Shown: positions 30,369 to 39,820 of the stretch, piece after piece
Layout: each line of letters starts with the position of its first letter
Numbering within the stretch: the stretch's first letter is position 1
Notes under the pieces: model-generated
The model's input: only the letters and a program-made list of their open reading frames with translations
Told to the model about the DNA's origin: nothing
The model's database searches: none
NCBI GenBank assembly: GCA_028285245.1
Contig: JANQPY010000012.1
Coordinates: 1 to 64,000, forward strand
Reading direction: 5' to 3'
Length of the DNA stretch: 64,000 nucleotides
Source: Gammaproteobacteria bacterium
GTDB taxonomy: Bacteria > Pseudomonadota > Gammaproteobacteria > Steroidobacterales > GCA-2729495
Position numbers and translations under genes: made by a program

Positions 30369-31292
30369 CTAGAGGCTGTGCTGGATGTGCTTGCGCGGAT
30401 CAACGGGCCTGCCCAGGTGCAGGACCTCGAAATGTAGATTGGGGCCTGTGGCCCGCCCGCTGGAGCCCAGCAGGGCGATAGTCTGGCCGGACTTGACCCG
30501 GTCGCCGACGGCCACAAGATTTTCCTGGTTGTGCGCATAGCGGGTGACGTAGCCGTTGCCGTGATTGATCTCAACCATCTTGCCGAAGCCGAAGCGATCT
30601 CCAGACCAAACGACCACGCCCGCCGCAACGCTAATGATCTCGGTGCCACGCTTGCCCGCGAAATCCACCCCGCGGTGATAAGCCGTCTCACCGGTAAACG
30701 GATCGATGCGTTTGCCGAACGCGCTGGATAAGTAACCGGATTTAACTGGGCGTCCGCGTGGGTAAACACGCTCACGCAGCTTGCGGTTGAGCATCAGGCC
30801 CTCGAGTACGTCGAGCTGCTCGGCCTGAGCAAGCAGATTGTCGTCAAGCGATGCGATGCTGGACATCAGATCAGCAGCGCGGCCGACGTCCGAGGCATAG
30901 GCCGGACTGCGAGGACCACCGAGTGCCGGGGGCTGGTTGAAATCGAATTCGCCGTCATCCAGATCCGCCATATCGGTCAGCCGGCGGCCGAGCGCATTCA
31001 GACGAATGACGCTGGCGTTGAGCTCGCCAACGCGTAACGCCATGGCATCCAGATTCTCCGTGGCGCGGTCTTCCAGGTCGATGACTTTGAGTCGCTGGCT
31101 CTCAAGCTCTGCTCTGGCCGCAGCCAGCTCAGCGAGCGCCGGACCATTGGTTTGTCCGCCCGCGAACTTGAAACCGCCAGCGAAGCCCAGGATCAATATC
31201 GCGAACACGCCGAGACCCACCGCCAACACCGGGTTGGTGTTGAAGGCCAGGTGCCGGGCGCTGCCGGCATTGCGCAGAACGATGATCTTCAT
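30369..31292 (-). CDS. M23 (LytM-type) peptidase with N-terminal membrane anchor and coiled coil
   Basis: A 307-residue envelope protein. It has one membrane segment at about residues 22-45, a helical Ala/Leu/Glu/Arg-rich region likely to form a coiled coil (about 55-110) and a C-terminal M23 domain. Metal ligands are visible in HRGVDFAG and in the later LHFEV, with HGNGYVTRYAH between them, so catalytic competence is plausible. ATG 31292 is preferred over the long open extension to 31481, which is not conserved. Position next to secA on one side and dciA on the other matches pseudomonads. Substrate is presumably peptidoglycan cross-links. Confidence 0.9.
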   Translation of the reverse strand: MKIIVLRNAGSARHLAFNTNPVLAVGLGVFAILILGFAGGFKFAGGQTNGPALAELAAARAELESQRLKVIDLEDRATENLDAMALRVGELNASVIRLNALGRRLTDMADLDDGEFDFNQPPALGGPRSPAYASDVGRAADLMSSIASLDDNLLAQAEQLDVLEGLMLNRKLRERVYPRGRPVKSGYLSSAFGKRIDPFTGETAYHRGVDFAGKRGTEIISVAAGVVVWSGDRFGFGKMVEINHGNGYVTRYAHNQENLVAVGDRVKSGQTIALLGSSGRATGPNLHFEVLHLGRPVDPRKHIQHSL

Positions 31293-31597
31293 GAGCTGAT
31301 TTTCATGGGCGGCAGTTACTCGCTCAGACAGCTGGACGCCACGCGTCCGTTTTCTCGCGGGTCTCACAGATACAGAGCAACCGCCGATACGGCAGCCGCC
31401 TCGAATATCCCAATAGCTGGTGCGGTACCCGCGGACCGCGGCCAGATTCCTCCGCGCGGGGGCTTCAGATTGCTCTAGCAAGAGCCTGAAACGTCTGTCT
31501 TTTCGACAGCTTCACCACTGCGCGCATAAACTATGCCGAAGGGCCCTGGGCATGACAAGGAACTGGTTCCGAACTCACCCGCCAAATCGAAGAAGTT
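31293..31597. other. Divergent intergenic region between the M23 peptidase gene and dciA (305 bp)
   Basis: No gene is supported here. A GAAGAAG lies just before the dciA ATG and serves as its ribosome binding site. A loose -35/-10 pair for dciA (TTCGAC at about 31502 and CATAAA 17 bp on) can be drawn but matches poorly. Two short open frames cross the region without a start context or any family resemblance. Confidence 0.5.
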
Positions 31598-31906
31598 ATG
31601 TCAAATAAAGGCTTCAAGTCATTGTCTGAGCTGGTTGGTTCAGACCCTGGCCCAATCCAGGATCTGGCCCGCCGGGCCACCGCTCAGCTCGATCTGGCCG
31701 ACCTTCTGCGCTCGGCGGTCGATCCGGACTGCGCCGCACACCTGACCGGCTGCAACCTCCGCCCCGGCGGCGAGCTGGTGGTGATGGCAGACGGGCCAGA
31801 GTGGGCGAGCCGTCTCCGCTTTGAATCAGAGCAGCTGTTGAAGAAATGCCGCGAGCAACACCCCTCTGCGACCCGCGTGCGGATTAGGGTAGCCGGACCG
31901 CTCTAG
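31598..31906 (+). CDS. dciA: DUF721 family protein, DciA-type helicase operator (short form)
   Basis: A 102-residue DUF721 protein. The family includes DciA, which interacts with the replicative helicase DnaB and promotes its loading in bacteria lacking DnaC/DnaI. The N-terminal third is polar (SLSELVGSDPG); the remainder has the compact alpha-beta pattern of the domain with GGELVVMADGPEWASRLRF. Pseudomonads have a DUF721 gene at the same place between lpxC and the M23 peptidase gene. It is shorter than typical DciA and lacks much of the N-terminal tail, so function is inferred from family and synteny. Confidence 0.8.
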   Translation: MSNKGFKSLSELVGSDPGPIQDLARRATAQLDLADLLRSAVDPDCAAHLTGCNLRPGGELVVMADGPEWASRLRFESEQLLKKCREQHPSATRVRIRVAGPL

Positions 31907-31944
31907 GACGACCGGGCCAAGTCCTCCTGGGTGGGCCATTCCCA

Positions 31945-32030
31945 GAGGGCGCGGGGAGACGAAACCGGAGTCCGAAAAAAGCGGACCGAAGGGAGCCATC
32001 GGACGAAAGTTTGCGCCGCAGCGCGCCCTC
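31945..32030 (+). repeat. Structured intergenic repeat, copy 3 (86 bp)
   Basis: This copy has the same length as copy 1 and the same perfect 8-bp arms (GAGGGCGC 31945-31952, GCGCCCTC 32023-32030). The hairpin GTCCG-AAAAAAG-CGGAC and the core GAAGGGAGCCATCG are present. I count 10 mismatches to copy 1 over 86 ungapped bases. It lies in the 247-bp gap between convergent dciA and lpxC. Short open frames through it are translations of the repeat and not genes. Confidence 0.85.
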
Positions 32031-32153
32031 GTGGCGAATCTTGCCCTTATGTCCGTCGCGGCGAATATCGCCAGCGGCGTCTGAATTGGCGTTATGTCTC
32101 GCTGAAACCGCGAACGCCGCGCGCTGCGGTGCGCCGCTTGTCCCAGCAGGTTG

Positions 32154-33065
32154 CTAGCGAGCGAGTGCGGGGGTGGTGTAAGAAATCGGTGAATCCGCGA
32201 CGTCGTCGAAGCTGACGATTTCCCAGGCAGATTCGTCCGATAGCAGGGCGCGTACCAGCTTGTTATTCACCTCATGCCCTGACTTGTAGCCCGTGAACTC
32301 ACCAATCAGGCTATGCCCCATGAGGTAGAGATCGCCTATCGCGTCGAGGATTTTGTGCTTCACGAATTCATCTTCGTAGCGCAGACCATCCTCGTTTAAT
32401 ACCCGGTAGTCGTTCAGCACGATGGCGTTATCCATGCTGCCACCCAGCGTCAGATTACGCGAACGCAGCGCTTCTATATCGCGCAGAAAGCCGAAGGTAC
32501 GGGCCCGGCTAATCTCGCGCAGAAAAGACGTTGTGGAGAAGTCGATACTGGCCTGCTGCAGATGATTGCTGAATACCGGGTGATCGAACTTGATCTGAAA
32601 GTTAACCTTGCAGCCAGCAAACGGCTTTAGTTCGGCCCATTTGTCGTCATCTTCAACGCGAACGGTGCGCTTCACGCGCAGGAAGCGCTTCGGCGCGGCC
32701 TGCTCCTCGATACCAGCCGACTGCAGCAAGAACACGAACGGCGCGGCACTGCCGTCCATGATCGGTACCTCGGCAGCAGTTAAGTCGATGTAGGCGTTGT
32801 CGATACCCAAACCGGCCATCGCCGCCAGCAGATGCTCGACGGTTGCCACCTTCACGTCACCATCAACCAGCGTCGTGCCCAGCATGGTCTCGCCCACGGC
32901 GAATGCGTTCACACGCACGTCCGCCGGCGGCTCCAAATCGACGCGACGAAACACGATGCCGGTGTTGGCCGCGGCCGGGCGAAGCGTCATATAGACCTTC
33001 TTGCCGGAATGCAGACCAACGCCCGTGGCGCGTATCACAGTTTTCAGCGTGCGCTGCTTCAGCAT
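32154..33065 (-). CDS. lpxC: UDP-3-O-acyl-N-acetylglucosamine deacetylase LpxC
   Basis: A 303-residue zinc hydrolase catalysing the committed step of lipid A synthesis. The zinc ligands His78 ([10 protein letters not shown]), His237 and Asp241 ([10 protein letters not shown]) and the catalytic His264 (KSGHEVNN) are all present at canonical positions. The N-terminus [21 protein letters not shown] is typical. It follows ftsZ by 250 bp and probably has its own promoter; a perfect inverted repeat (33206-33227) lies in that gap. Confidence 0.98.
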   Translation of the reverse strand: MLKQRTLKTVIRATGVGLHSGKKVYMTLRPAAANTGIVFRRVDLEPPADVRVNAFAVGETMLGTTLVDGDVKVATVEHLLAAMAGLGIDNAYIDLTAAEVPIMDGSAAPFVFLLQSAGIEEQAAPKRFLRVKRTVRVEDDDKWAELKPFAGCKVNFQIKFDHPVFSNHLQQASIDFSTTSFLREISRARTFGFLRDIEALRSRNLTLGGSMDNAIVLNDYRVLNEDGLRYEDEFVKHKILDAIGDLYLMGHSLIGEFTGYKSGHEVNNKLVRALLSDESAWEIVSFDDVADSPISYTTPALAR

Positions 33066-33205
33066 AGGGGTAGTTCGGTCTTCAACAGCCAGCGGGATAG
33101 AGGCGGGATGCGCCCCCAGTCCGGTAAGCCTTTTCGGCAGGGCACGGTCCGCGCGGACGCGCCCAACGAGCTGGCCTTCCCTCTCCCTGTTTAGTGGTTA
33201 AGTGA

Positions 33206-33227
33206 TTGAGAACACAGCGGTTCTCAA
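33206..33227. other. Perfect inverted repeat between ftsZ and lpxC
   Basis: TTGAGAAC (33206-33213) and GTTCTCAA (33220-33227) pair over 8 bp around a 6-base spacer. There is no T-tract on either side, so it is not a standard intrinsic terminator. It may be a partial terminator or processing hairpin after ftsZ, or an operator for lpxC. Nothing else was recognised in the 250-bp gap. Confidence 0.6.
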
Positions 33228-33316
33228 CCTTCCGCTACGTACTTCTGACACCCGATCGCGCTGACCCTATCACACACCTCCAAACTGCTGCAAGGCACTA
33301 ATACTGTTGACTTTTC

Positions 33317-34474
33317 CTAATCTGCCTGGCGTCTCAGGAAGGCCGGAATGTCCAGCAAATCGTAGGACTGCTGTTCCGGCGGCTCCAGTCCGTCACCCGC
33401 GGCACGCTGACGAATGCGCGGTGGCGTCTCCAGGTCCCGGTAGTTGGGCCCCTCTGCCTGCGGCTTGGCGACCGCCGGCTCGACGACCTTGATATCCGGT
33501 GTCTTGGCCATCGTCATCGGCTGGCCAAGTCCCGTGGCGACAACCGTTACGCGAATCGAGTTGCTCATCTCAGGGTCGATTACGGTGCCCACTACAACGG
33601 TAGCGTCGTCCGATGCGCATTGCTTCACCGTGTCGCCAACCTGCTGGAACTCACCGATAGCCAGATCCTGGCCCGCCGTCACGTTGACCAGAATGCCGCG
33701 CGCGCCATCCAGGTTGATGTCCTCGAGAAGCGGGCTGGATATAGCCGCTTCAGCAGCTTCCCTGGCGCGATCTTCGCCGGCAGCACTGCCTGACCCCATC
33801 ATGGCCATGCCCATCTCAGCCATCACAGTGCGAACATCCGCAAAGTCCACGTTGATCAAGCCGGGCCGGGTGATGAGTTCCGCAATCCCCTGAACAGCGC
33901 CCTGCAGGACTTCGTTGGCCGACTTGAACGCGTCCAGCAACGTGGTCTGTGGGCCCAGTACCGACAGGAGCTTCTCGTTGGGAATCGTGATGAGCGAATC
34001 AACGTACTTGCCGAGATCGTGAATTCCCTGCTCGGCAACCTGGAGGCGCTTGTTGCCCTCCATGCCAAACGGCTTGGTCACAACAGCGACGGTGAGAATA
34101 CCCAGTTCCCGCGCCACCTGCGCAACCACCGGTGCTGCCCCAGTGCCGGTGCCACCGCCCAAACCGGCTGTAATAAAGAGCATGTCCGCGCCCTCGATTA
34201 CTTCGAGAATGCGATCACGATCTTCCATTGCCGCCGCCCGGCCCACATCGGGGTCTGCGCCTGCACCCAGTCCCTTCGTGATGTTGCAACCGATCTGCAG
34301 CGCCGTCCTCACGTTCGCGCTGTTCAGCGCCTGCGCATCCGTATTCGCGCAGATGAAGTCGACACCATCTATGCCAGTAGTCACCATGTGCTTCACGGCG
34401 TTGCCGCCGCCACCACCAACTCCCAGGACTTTGATTACAGCGTTTTGGCTGTACGCATCCATTAGTTCAAACAT
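33317..34474 (-). CDS. ftsZ: Cell division tubulin-like GTPase FtsZ
   Basis: A 385-residue FtsZ that polymerises into the Z-ring. The tubulin signature GGGTGTG follows ITAGL near residue 105, and the glycine-rich VGGGGGNAV loop and NTDAQAL are present. After the core, a variable linker leads to the C-terminal conserved peptide DLLDIPAFLRRQAD, which binds FtsA and other partners. Length matches the E. coli protein (383). It is the last gene of the dcw cluster, 56 bp after ftsA. Confidence 0.99.
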   Translation of the reverse strand: MFELMDAYSQNAVIKVLGVGGGGGNAVKHMVTTGIDGVDFICANTDAQALNSANVRTALQIGCNITKGLGAGADPDVGRAAAMEDRDRILEVIEGADMLFITAGLGGGTGTGAAPVVAQVARELGILTVAVVTKPFGMEGNKRLQVAEQGIHDLGKYVDSLITIPNEKLLSVLGPQTTLLDAFKSANEVLQGAVQGIAELITRPGLINVDFADVRTVMAEMGMAMMGSGSAAGEDRAREAAEAAISSPLLEDINLDGARGILVNVTAGQDLAIGEFQQVGDTVKQCASDDATVVVGTVIDPEMSNSIRVTVVATGLGQPMTMAKTPDIKVVEPAVAKPQAEGPNYRDLETPPRIRQRAAGDGLEPPEQQSYDLLDIPAFLRRQAD

Positions 34475-34530
34475 CGTTCCTTCCTCCGTGCATCAACAAC
34501 AACATGGGCCTCTTTGCTGAGACCTCGCCA

Positions 34531-35766
34531 CTAAAAATTTCCCTGAAACCAGGCCTTCATTCGCGCCCACACACTCTTCAGGCCGCCGGGCGATTGCCCC
34601 ACATCAGCGAAGTTATCGGTCCGGCTACGCGCATAAAGCAACAGGCCAACGCCCGTTGCGTGGATCGGATTTCTGACGATATCGGCCAGGCCGCGCACGT
34701 GTTGCGGCATGCCGAGCCGTACGGGCATGTGGAACACTTCCTCGGCCAGTTCCACCGCCCCTTCCATCTTGGCGCTACCGCCCGTCATCACGACGCCAGC
34801 CGCCACCATGTCTTCAAACCCGCTGCGCCGCAGTTCGTCGCGAATCAGCGTGAACAACTCCTCGTAACGCGGCTCCACAACTTCAGCCAGGGTTTGCCGG
34901 GCGAGACGCCTGGGCGGACGATCGCCGACGCTGGGAACCTCGATCGTCTCTTCGGGATTTGCCAGCTGCGACAGCGCACAGGCGTACTTAATCTTGATGT
35001 CTTCGGCGTACTGCGTCGGCGTGCGCATGGAGATTGCGATGTCATTGGTCACCTGATCCCCGGCGATAGGAATCACCGCCGTGTGCTTAATCGCGCCCCC
35101 ATTGAACACAGCGATATCAGTGGTGCCACCGCCAATGTCCACCAGGCACACGCCGAGCTCCATTTCGTCTTCGGTCAGCACGGCGTAGCTGGACGCCAGT
35201 TGCTCCAGCACGATGTCATCGACATGCAGACCGCATCGCTCGACGCATTTGACGATGTTCTGGGCGGCGCTGGCCGCGCCCGTTACCATGTGTACGCGCG
35301 CCTCGAGGCGCACGCCCGACATGCCCACCGGTTCGCGGATGCCTTCCTGCTTGTCGATCACGAACTCCTGGGGCAGTACGTGCAGAATTCGCTGGTCGGC
35401 GGGAATCGCCACAGCCCTTGCGGCATCGATCACCCGATCGACATCCTGGCGCACAACCTCCCCGTCACGAATCGCCACGATGCCGTGCGAGTTCAAGCTG
35501 CGCACGTGACTCCCGGCAATCCCGGCGAACACAGCGTTGATCTCGCAGCCGGCCATCAGTTCGGCTTCTTCGACTGCCCGCTGAATCGAGTTCACCGTTG
35601 ACTCGATATTGACCACGACACCGCGCTTAAGGCCACGCGACGGATGCATACCGAAGCCGATGACCTCAAGATCACCGTCCTCCTGAATTTCGCCGACCAC
35701 AGCAACCACTTTCGAGGTGCCTATATCCAAGCCGACGATTAGCCCCTTTTCGCCTTTCTTAGACAC
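34531..35766 (-). CDS. ftsA: Cell division protein FtsA
   Basis: A 411-residue actin-like ATPase that tethers FtsZ to the membrane. The N-terminus GLIVGLDIGTSKVVAVVGE holds the first phosphate loop and VDIGGGTTDIAVF the second. The C-terminal WARMKAWFQGNF is an amphipathic membrane-targeting helix. It overlaps ftsQ by 8 bp, consistent with translational coupling. Confidence 0.98.
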   Translation of the reverse strand: MSKKGEKGLIVGLDIGTSKVVAVVGEIQEDGDLEVIGFGMHPSRGLKRGVVVNIESTVNSIQRAVEEAELMAGCEINAVFAGIAGSHVRSLNSHGIVAIRDGEVVRQDVDRVIDAARAVAIPADQRILHVLPQEFVIDKQEGIREPVGMSGVRLEARVHMVTGAASAAQNIVKCVERCGLHVDDIVLEQLASSYAVLTEDEMELGVCLVDIGGGTTDIAVFNGGAIKHTAVIPIAGDQVTNDIAISMRTPTQYAEDIKIKYACALSQLANPEETIEVPSVGDRPPRRLARQTLAEVVEPRYEELFTLIRDELRRSGFEDMVAAGVVMTGGSAKMEGAVELAEEVFHMPVRLGMPQHVRGLADIVRNPIHATGVGLLLYARSRTDNFADVGQSPGGLKSVWARMKAWFQGNF

Positions 35767-36547
35767 GCGGTTCGCGCCCCTCCGCTGTGGCTACGCCTGC
35801 GGCCATGCCGCTCTTCCAACCGATAACAAAGCCATTCGTGTAACGCATGTCGACATACTCAACCTGCTCGGGCTGGGTGGTGATCAGCTGATCCAATGCG
35901 TCATAAAAACGGGCCAGGCGCTCGTCGATATCGCTGGCCCCCAGCTTCACGTCGATACCATTGCTCAGGCTGAACTGCCATGCGCCACGCTCATCCAGCA
36001 CCAGGCCCACGGCAGAAAACCCACGCTGCTCGAGTTCTTCGCGCAGCGCAAAGTAGTGTTCGGCAACCTGCTGCTCGGTACCGTCAGGGCCCGCCAGCCG
36101 CGGCAACTCCGCCGGTATGCGGCGGGCGGTCTCAACAAATAGTTCGCCTGACATGTTCAACAGGCCACGGTCGCCCCAGCTGGCTGCTGGCTTCTGTTCG
36201 GTCACCGTTACCTCAATCGTGCCCGGCCAGCGGCGCTGAACGCTGGCTCGAGCAATCCACGGCAGGGCCGTTGCCTCCGCGCGTAGCTTGTCGAGATCCG
36301 CCGTCAGGAAGCCCACGCCGGTGTGCGATGACAGCGCCTCTTCGAGCTCCATGGCGGAGACGCGCTCAAAGGCTCCGCGTATAACCACCTTTTCTATTGG
36401 GCGATTCATGACCCAGAGCGTGGCGACGTAAACCGCACCAACAGCCGCAACCGCGCCAACCACCGCAGCCATTCGCTGCCAGGGGAACTGGATGGTCGGC
36501 AACTTTGGCGCCTTCTTGCGGCGACGATTCTTGCGGCCAGGGATCAC
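35759..36547 (-). CDS. ftsQ: Cell division protein FtsQ, GTG start
   Basis: A 262-residue bitopic division protein. A basic cytosolic tail (PGRKNRRRKK) precedes one membrane helix (about residues 27-46), and a POTRA-type domain begins with the conserved NRPIEKVVIRGAFERV. The frame could extend 12 codons into ddl, but GTG 36547 overlaps the ddl TGA as GTGA and gives a normal N-terminus. FtsQ links early and late divisome proteins through FtsB and FtsL. Confidence 0.93.
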   Translation of the reverse strand: MIPGRKNRRRKKAPKLPTIQFPWQRMAAVVGAVAAVGAVYVATLWVMNRPIEKVVIRGAFERVSAMELEEALSSHTGVGFLTADLDKLRAEATALPWIARASVQRRWPGTIEVTVTEQKPAASWGDRGLLNMSGELFVETARRIPAELPRLAGPDGTEQQVAEHYFALREELEQRGFSAVGLVLDERGAWQFSLSNGIDVKLGASDIDERLARFYDALDQLITTQPEQVEYVDMRYTNGFVIGWKSGMAAGVATAEGREPRV

Positions 36548-37500
36548 TGCACACCCACCATGCTGGTTTCCAGGACGCGCCAAACCAGCTCGTCGAAATC
36601 GATGCCTGCCTGCGCGGCTGCCATAGGCACGAGGCTATGGCTGGTCATGCCAGGTACGGTATTCACCTCGAGAATCAGCGGCTGATCGGCATCGTCGACC
36701 ATAAAATCGACGCGCCCCCAGCCGGTCGCACCTACGGCTCTGAAGCTGGCCAGCGCCACCTCCGAGTAGCGTCGCTCCACCTCTGGCGGCAGACCGCAGG
36801 GACAGATGTAACGTGTCTCCCCGCTGGAGTACTTGGCGTCGTAGTCATAAAAGGAGTTGTCAGTATCGATACGTATCAGCGGCAAGGCTTCGCCCTGCAG
36901 AATGGAGGCTGAATACTCGGGGCCGGTAACCCACTTCTCGGCAAACACGTCGCAGGCGTAAGCCGCCGCCGCCGCATAGGCATCGTGCAACGCACTTTTG
37001 TCTGTAACCTTAGCCAAGCCGAGACTGGAACCCTCAGCGGCCGGCTTCATCATTACCGGTAGTCCCAGTTCATTGGCGACAATGAGCAGATCTTCCTGGC
37101 TGCGTACCTGGGCATAGGCAGGGCTGGGTATGCCGCAGCCACTGAGAAGCTGCTTGGTCCGCAGCTTGTCCATGCTGATTGCACTGCCCGCAACGCCACT
37201 GCCGGTAAACGGCAGGTCGATTGCCTGCAAGAATCCCTGGACGACCCCGTCCTCCCCAAACCGGCCGTGTAGTGCGATCCAGACGCGGTCGAACCGGCCG
37301 CCGGTCAGCTGTCCGGCCAGATCGGTACCTGGATCCACGGCTTCGGCGTCAACCCCGCGCCGCAGCAGTGCCGCATGCACGGCCTCGCCGGACTGCAGGG
37401 AAATTTCACGCTCGGCTGAGTTACCGCCCATGAGCACCGCAACCTGGCCGAAATCCTTTGCGTCTGTGACCGTCACACGTGTTTCGCTCGCCAGACTCAT
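36544..37500 (-). CDS. ddl: D-alanine--D-alanine ligase
   Basis: A 318-residue ATP-grasp ligase making D-Ala-D-Ala for peptidoglycan. The N-terminal substrate loop VLMGGNSAEREISLQSG, the ATP-grasp VMMKPAAEGSSLGLAKV and the metal-binding LILEVNTVPGMTSHSLVP are all present. Its position between murB and ftsQ is typical of DdlB. It overlaps murB and ftsQ by four bases each. Confidence 0.98.
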   Translation of the reverse strand: MSLASETRVTVTDAKDFGQVAVLMGGNSAEREISLQSGEAVHAALLRRGVDAEAVDPGTDLAGQLTGGRFDRVWIALHGRFGEDGVVQGFLQAIDLPFTGSGVAGSAISMDKLRTKQLLSGCGIPSPAYAQVRSQEDLLIVANELGLPVMMKPAAEGSSLGLAKVTDKSALHDAYAAAAAYACDVFAEKWVTGPEYSASILQGEALPLIRIDTDNSFYDYDAKYSSGETRYICPCGLPPEVERRYSEVALASFRAVGATGWGRVDFMVDDADQPLILEVNTVPGMTSHSLVPMAAAQAGIDFDELVWRVLETSMVGVQ

Positions 37501-38399
37501 GCATCACCTGCCGGTTCGCCAACGATGTGCACCTCAGGCACCAGCGCGACGCCATGCTGGCTCCGGACGGTGGCGCGAATATGCACAATCAGCTGCTCGA
37601 TGTCCGCCGCGGTTGCATCGCCCGTGTTGATAATGAAGTTTGCGTGCTTCTCAGAGACACGTGCGCCACCAAGCTGCAAACCCTTCAGGCCGGCTGCTTC
37701 GATCAGGCGGGCAGCGTGATCATCGGGAGGATTACGAAACACGGAGCCACAGCTAGGCAGACCCAGCGGCTGTTTATCCTGCCGCTCCTTCAGCAGCGCA
37801 CGCACACGGTCCAGGCCATCGCCATCCACGGACTCGAACTGAAAATGCGCCCCGAGAAACCACTCGCCTTCCGGACATTTGACCGAGCGGTAGCCAACGT
37901 CGAAATCCGACGCGTCCCTGCGCCGAATGTGCCCAGCCCGATCGATAGTCTCGACACTGACCACCCGATCCCAGGTCTCACCGCCAAAAGCGCCCGCGTT
38001 CATGGCCAAAGCGCCGCCGACCGTGCCGGGAATCCCGGCGAAGAACTCGGCTGGCCCGAGCTGCCAGCGGGCACTGCGGCGGGCCAACTGCGTGCAGGTA
38101 ACCCCGGCCTCGGCCTCAACCAGACCCTCGCCCATGTGCGACAAACCGCCCAATGCACCGGTGGTAACGATCACTGCGCCGCGCAAGCCGCCGTCGCGAA
38201 CCAAAAGGTTGCTACCCAGACCAAGCCAGTGAACCGGCAGCGACTGATCCAGTCCGGCCAGAAACTCAGCCAACGCTTCGCGGGAGTCGGGACGAAAATA
38301 AATGTCGGCCGGTCCGCCAACACGCCAGGACGTATGTCGGGACATCGGTTCGCGGTGGCGCACGCCGGCTGCGCTGAGTTCATCCATGGCCGCGTTCAC
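37497..38399 (-). CDS. murB: UDP-N-acetylenolpyruvoylglucosamine reductase MurB
   Basis: A 300-residue FAD enzyme reducing the enolpyruvyl group to make UDP-MurNAc. It shows [14 protein letters not shown] near the N-terminus, [16 protein letters not shown] for FAD binding, [16 protein letters not shown], and CGSVFRNP with the catalytic serine. Lacking the long insert of E. coli MurB, it is a type II enzyme. It overlaps murC and ddl by four bases each. Confidence 0.97.
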   Translation of the reverse strand: MNAAMDELSAAGVRHREPMSRHTSWRVGGPADIYFRPDSREALAEFLAGLDQSLPVHWLGLGSNLLVRDGGLRGAVIVTTGALGGLSHMGEGLVEAEAGVTCTQLARRSARWQLGPAEFFAGIPGTVGGALAMNAGAFGGETWDRVVSVETIDRAGHIRRRDASDFDVGYRSVKCPEGEWFLGAHFQFESVDGDGLDRVRALLKERQDKQPLGLPSCGSVFRNPPDDHAARLIEAAGLKGLQLGGARVSEKHANFIINTGDATAADIEQLIVHIRATVRSQHGVALVPEVHIVGEPAGDA

Positions 38400-39820
38400 G
38401 GATGCACCTGACGGACCGGCAGCGCGAGCTGCGCGGGCAATTCCGCTGCCAGGGAACCGATGCTGCCGGCGCCCAGGGTTAGCACCAGGTCGCCGTCTTC
38501 CAGGACGGGCTCTAGCAGCGTAGCCACCTGGTCAAGCGAAGGAACCAGCACTGGCTCTACCTGCGCGCGCGTCCGTACGGCGCGACAAATGGCGCGTGAG
38601 TCTGCCCCGGAGATAGGTTCTTCGCCGGCGGGGTAGACCTCGCAAACAAACAATCGATCGGCACCGGACAGCGCGTCGGCGAAGTCGTCCAGAAGGTCTC
38701 GCGTGCGCGAGTAACGGTGCGGCTGAAAGACGGTCAGAATGCGGCGGCCTGGCCAGGCGGCGCGCGCCGCCTGCAGGGTCGCACTGATTTCCGTCGGGTG
38801 ATGGCCGTAGTCGTCAACGAAAAGCACCTGGCCTTTTTGCGTGCGGACTTCGCCCAGCAGCTGCAGGCGGCGATCAATGCCCTGGAACTCAGCGAGCGCC
38901 TTCTGCAGAGCGGCATCGTCAAGCTCCAGCTCGAATGCCACTGCGCAGGCTGCCAAGGCATTGAGCACGTTGTGATCACCGGGCAGATTTAGTGTGATGG
39001 CAAGCGGTTCGTCGCGACCGGGGCGAACCACTTCAAAATGTGTCTGCGTGCCATCGGCGACAATGGCTTGTGCGCGTATGTCAGCTGCGGATTCCTTGCC
39101 ATAAGTTAACGTGGCCCGCTTAAGTACCGGCAAAATACTGGCGACACCCGGATCATCGCTGCAGAGGACAGCCAAACCATAGAACGGCAGGTTGTGGAGA
39201 AAATCGACGAAGCTCGCATGCAACTTATCCAGGTCACCGGCATACGTCGCCATGTGGTCAGCGTCTATGTTGGTGACAACTGCCATCATCGGCTGCAGGT
39301 GAATAAAGGACGCATCACTTTCATCGGCTTCAGCCACGAGATAGCGACCAGCGCCAAGCTGCCCGTTGCTGTCGGCACTTGCCAACCGACCGCCGATCAG
39401 AAAAGTGGGGTCTTCGCCCGCTTCTGCCAGCACGCTGGCAATAAGGCTCGTCGCCGTCGTCTTGCCGTGTGTGCCCGCGACGGCGATGGCGTGCCGAAAC
39501 CGCATTAGCTCAGCCAGCATTTCGGCGCGGCGCACGATCGGCTTGCGTCCCTCGCGGGCCGCGATGATTTCCGGGTTGTCCGGATCGATCGCGCTGGAGA
39601 CGACGAGCACGTCTGCGGCACCGAAGTTTTCGTAACGGTGACCGATCTCGACATCTACACCCAGACCGCGCAGCCGGCGCGTCACGGCGGACTCCTTCAG
39701 GTCAGACCCCTGCACCTGGTAACCCAGGCTCACGAGCACCTCCGCGATGCCACCCATGCCGACGCCACCGATGCCAACGAGGTGGATGCAGTTAACCCGC
39801 CGCATGCGATTACCAACCAT
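38396..39820 (-). CDS. murC: UDP-N-acetylmuramate--L-alanine ligase MurC
   Basis: A 474-residue Mur ligase adding the first amino acid of the stem peptide. The N-terminal UDP-binding [17 protein letters not shown], the ATP P-loop [14 protein letters not shown] and the C-terminal [13 protein letters not shown] are diagnostic for MurC. Its ATG shares one base with the murG stop (TGATG). Confidence 0.98.
   Translation of the reverse strand: MVGNRMRRVNCIHLVGIGGVGMGGIAEVLVSLGYQVQGSDLKESAVTRRLRGLGVDVEIGHRYENFGAADVLVVSSAIDPDNPEIIAAREGRKPIVRRAEMLAELMRFRHAIAVAGTHGKTTATSLIASVLAEAGEDPTFLIGGRLASADSNGQLGAGRYLVAEADESDASFIHLQPMMAVVTNIDADHMATYAGDLDKLHASFVDFLHNLPFYGLAVLCSDDPGVASILPVLKRATLTYGKESAADIRAQAIVADGTQTHFEVVRPGRDEPLAITLNLPGDHNVLNALAACAVAFELELDDAALQKALAEFQGIDRRLQLLGEVRTQKGQVLFVDDYGHHPTEISATLQAARAAWPGRRILTVFQPHRYSRTRDLLDDFADALSGADRLFVCEVYPAGEEPISGADSRAICRAVRTRAQVEPVLVPSLDQVATLLEPVLEDGDLVLTLGAGSIGSLAAELPAQLALPVRQVHP

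Noticed and set aside
31931..32215. 94-codon open frame between dciA and lpxC
   Set aside because: It is mostly a translation of repeat copy 3, and the same peptide frame is broken in the other copies.
34504..35601. 365-codon open frame opposite ftsA
   Set aside because: Antisense shadow of ftsA with a composition dictated by the real gene; His/Arg-rich without any domain.
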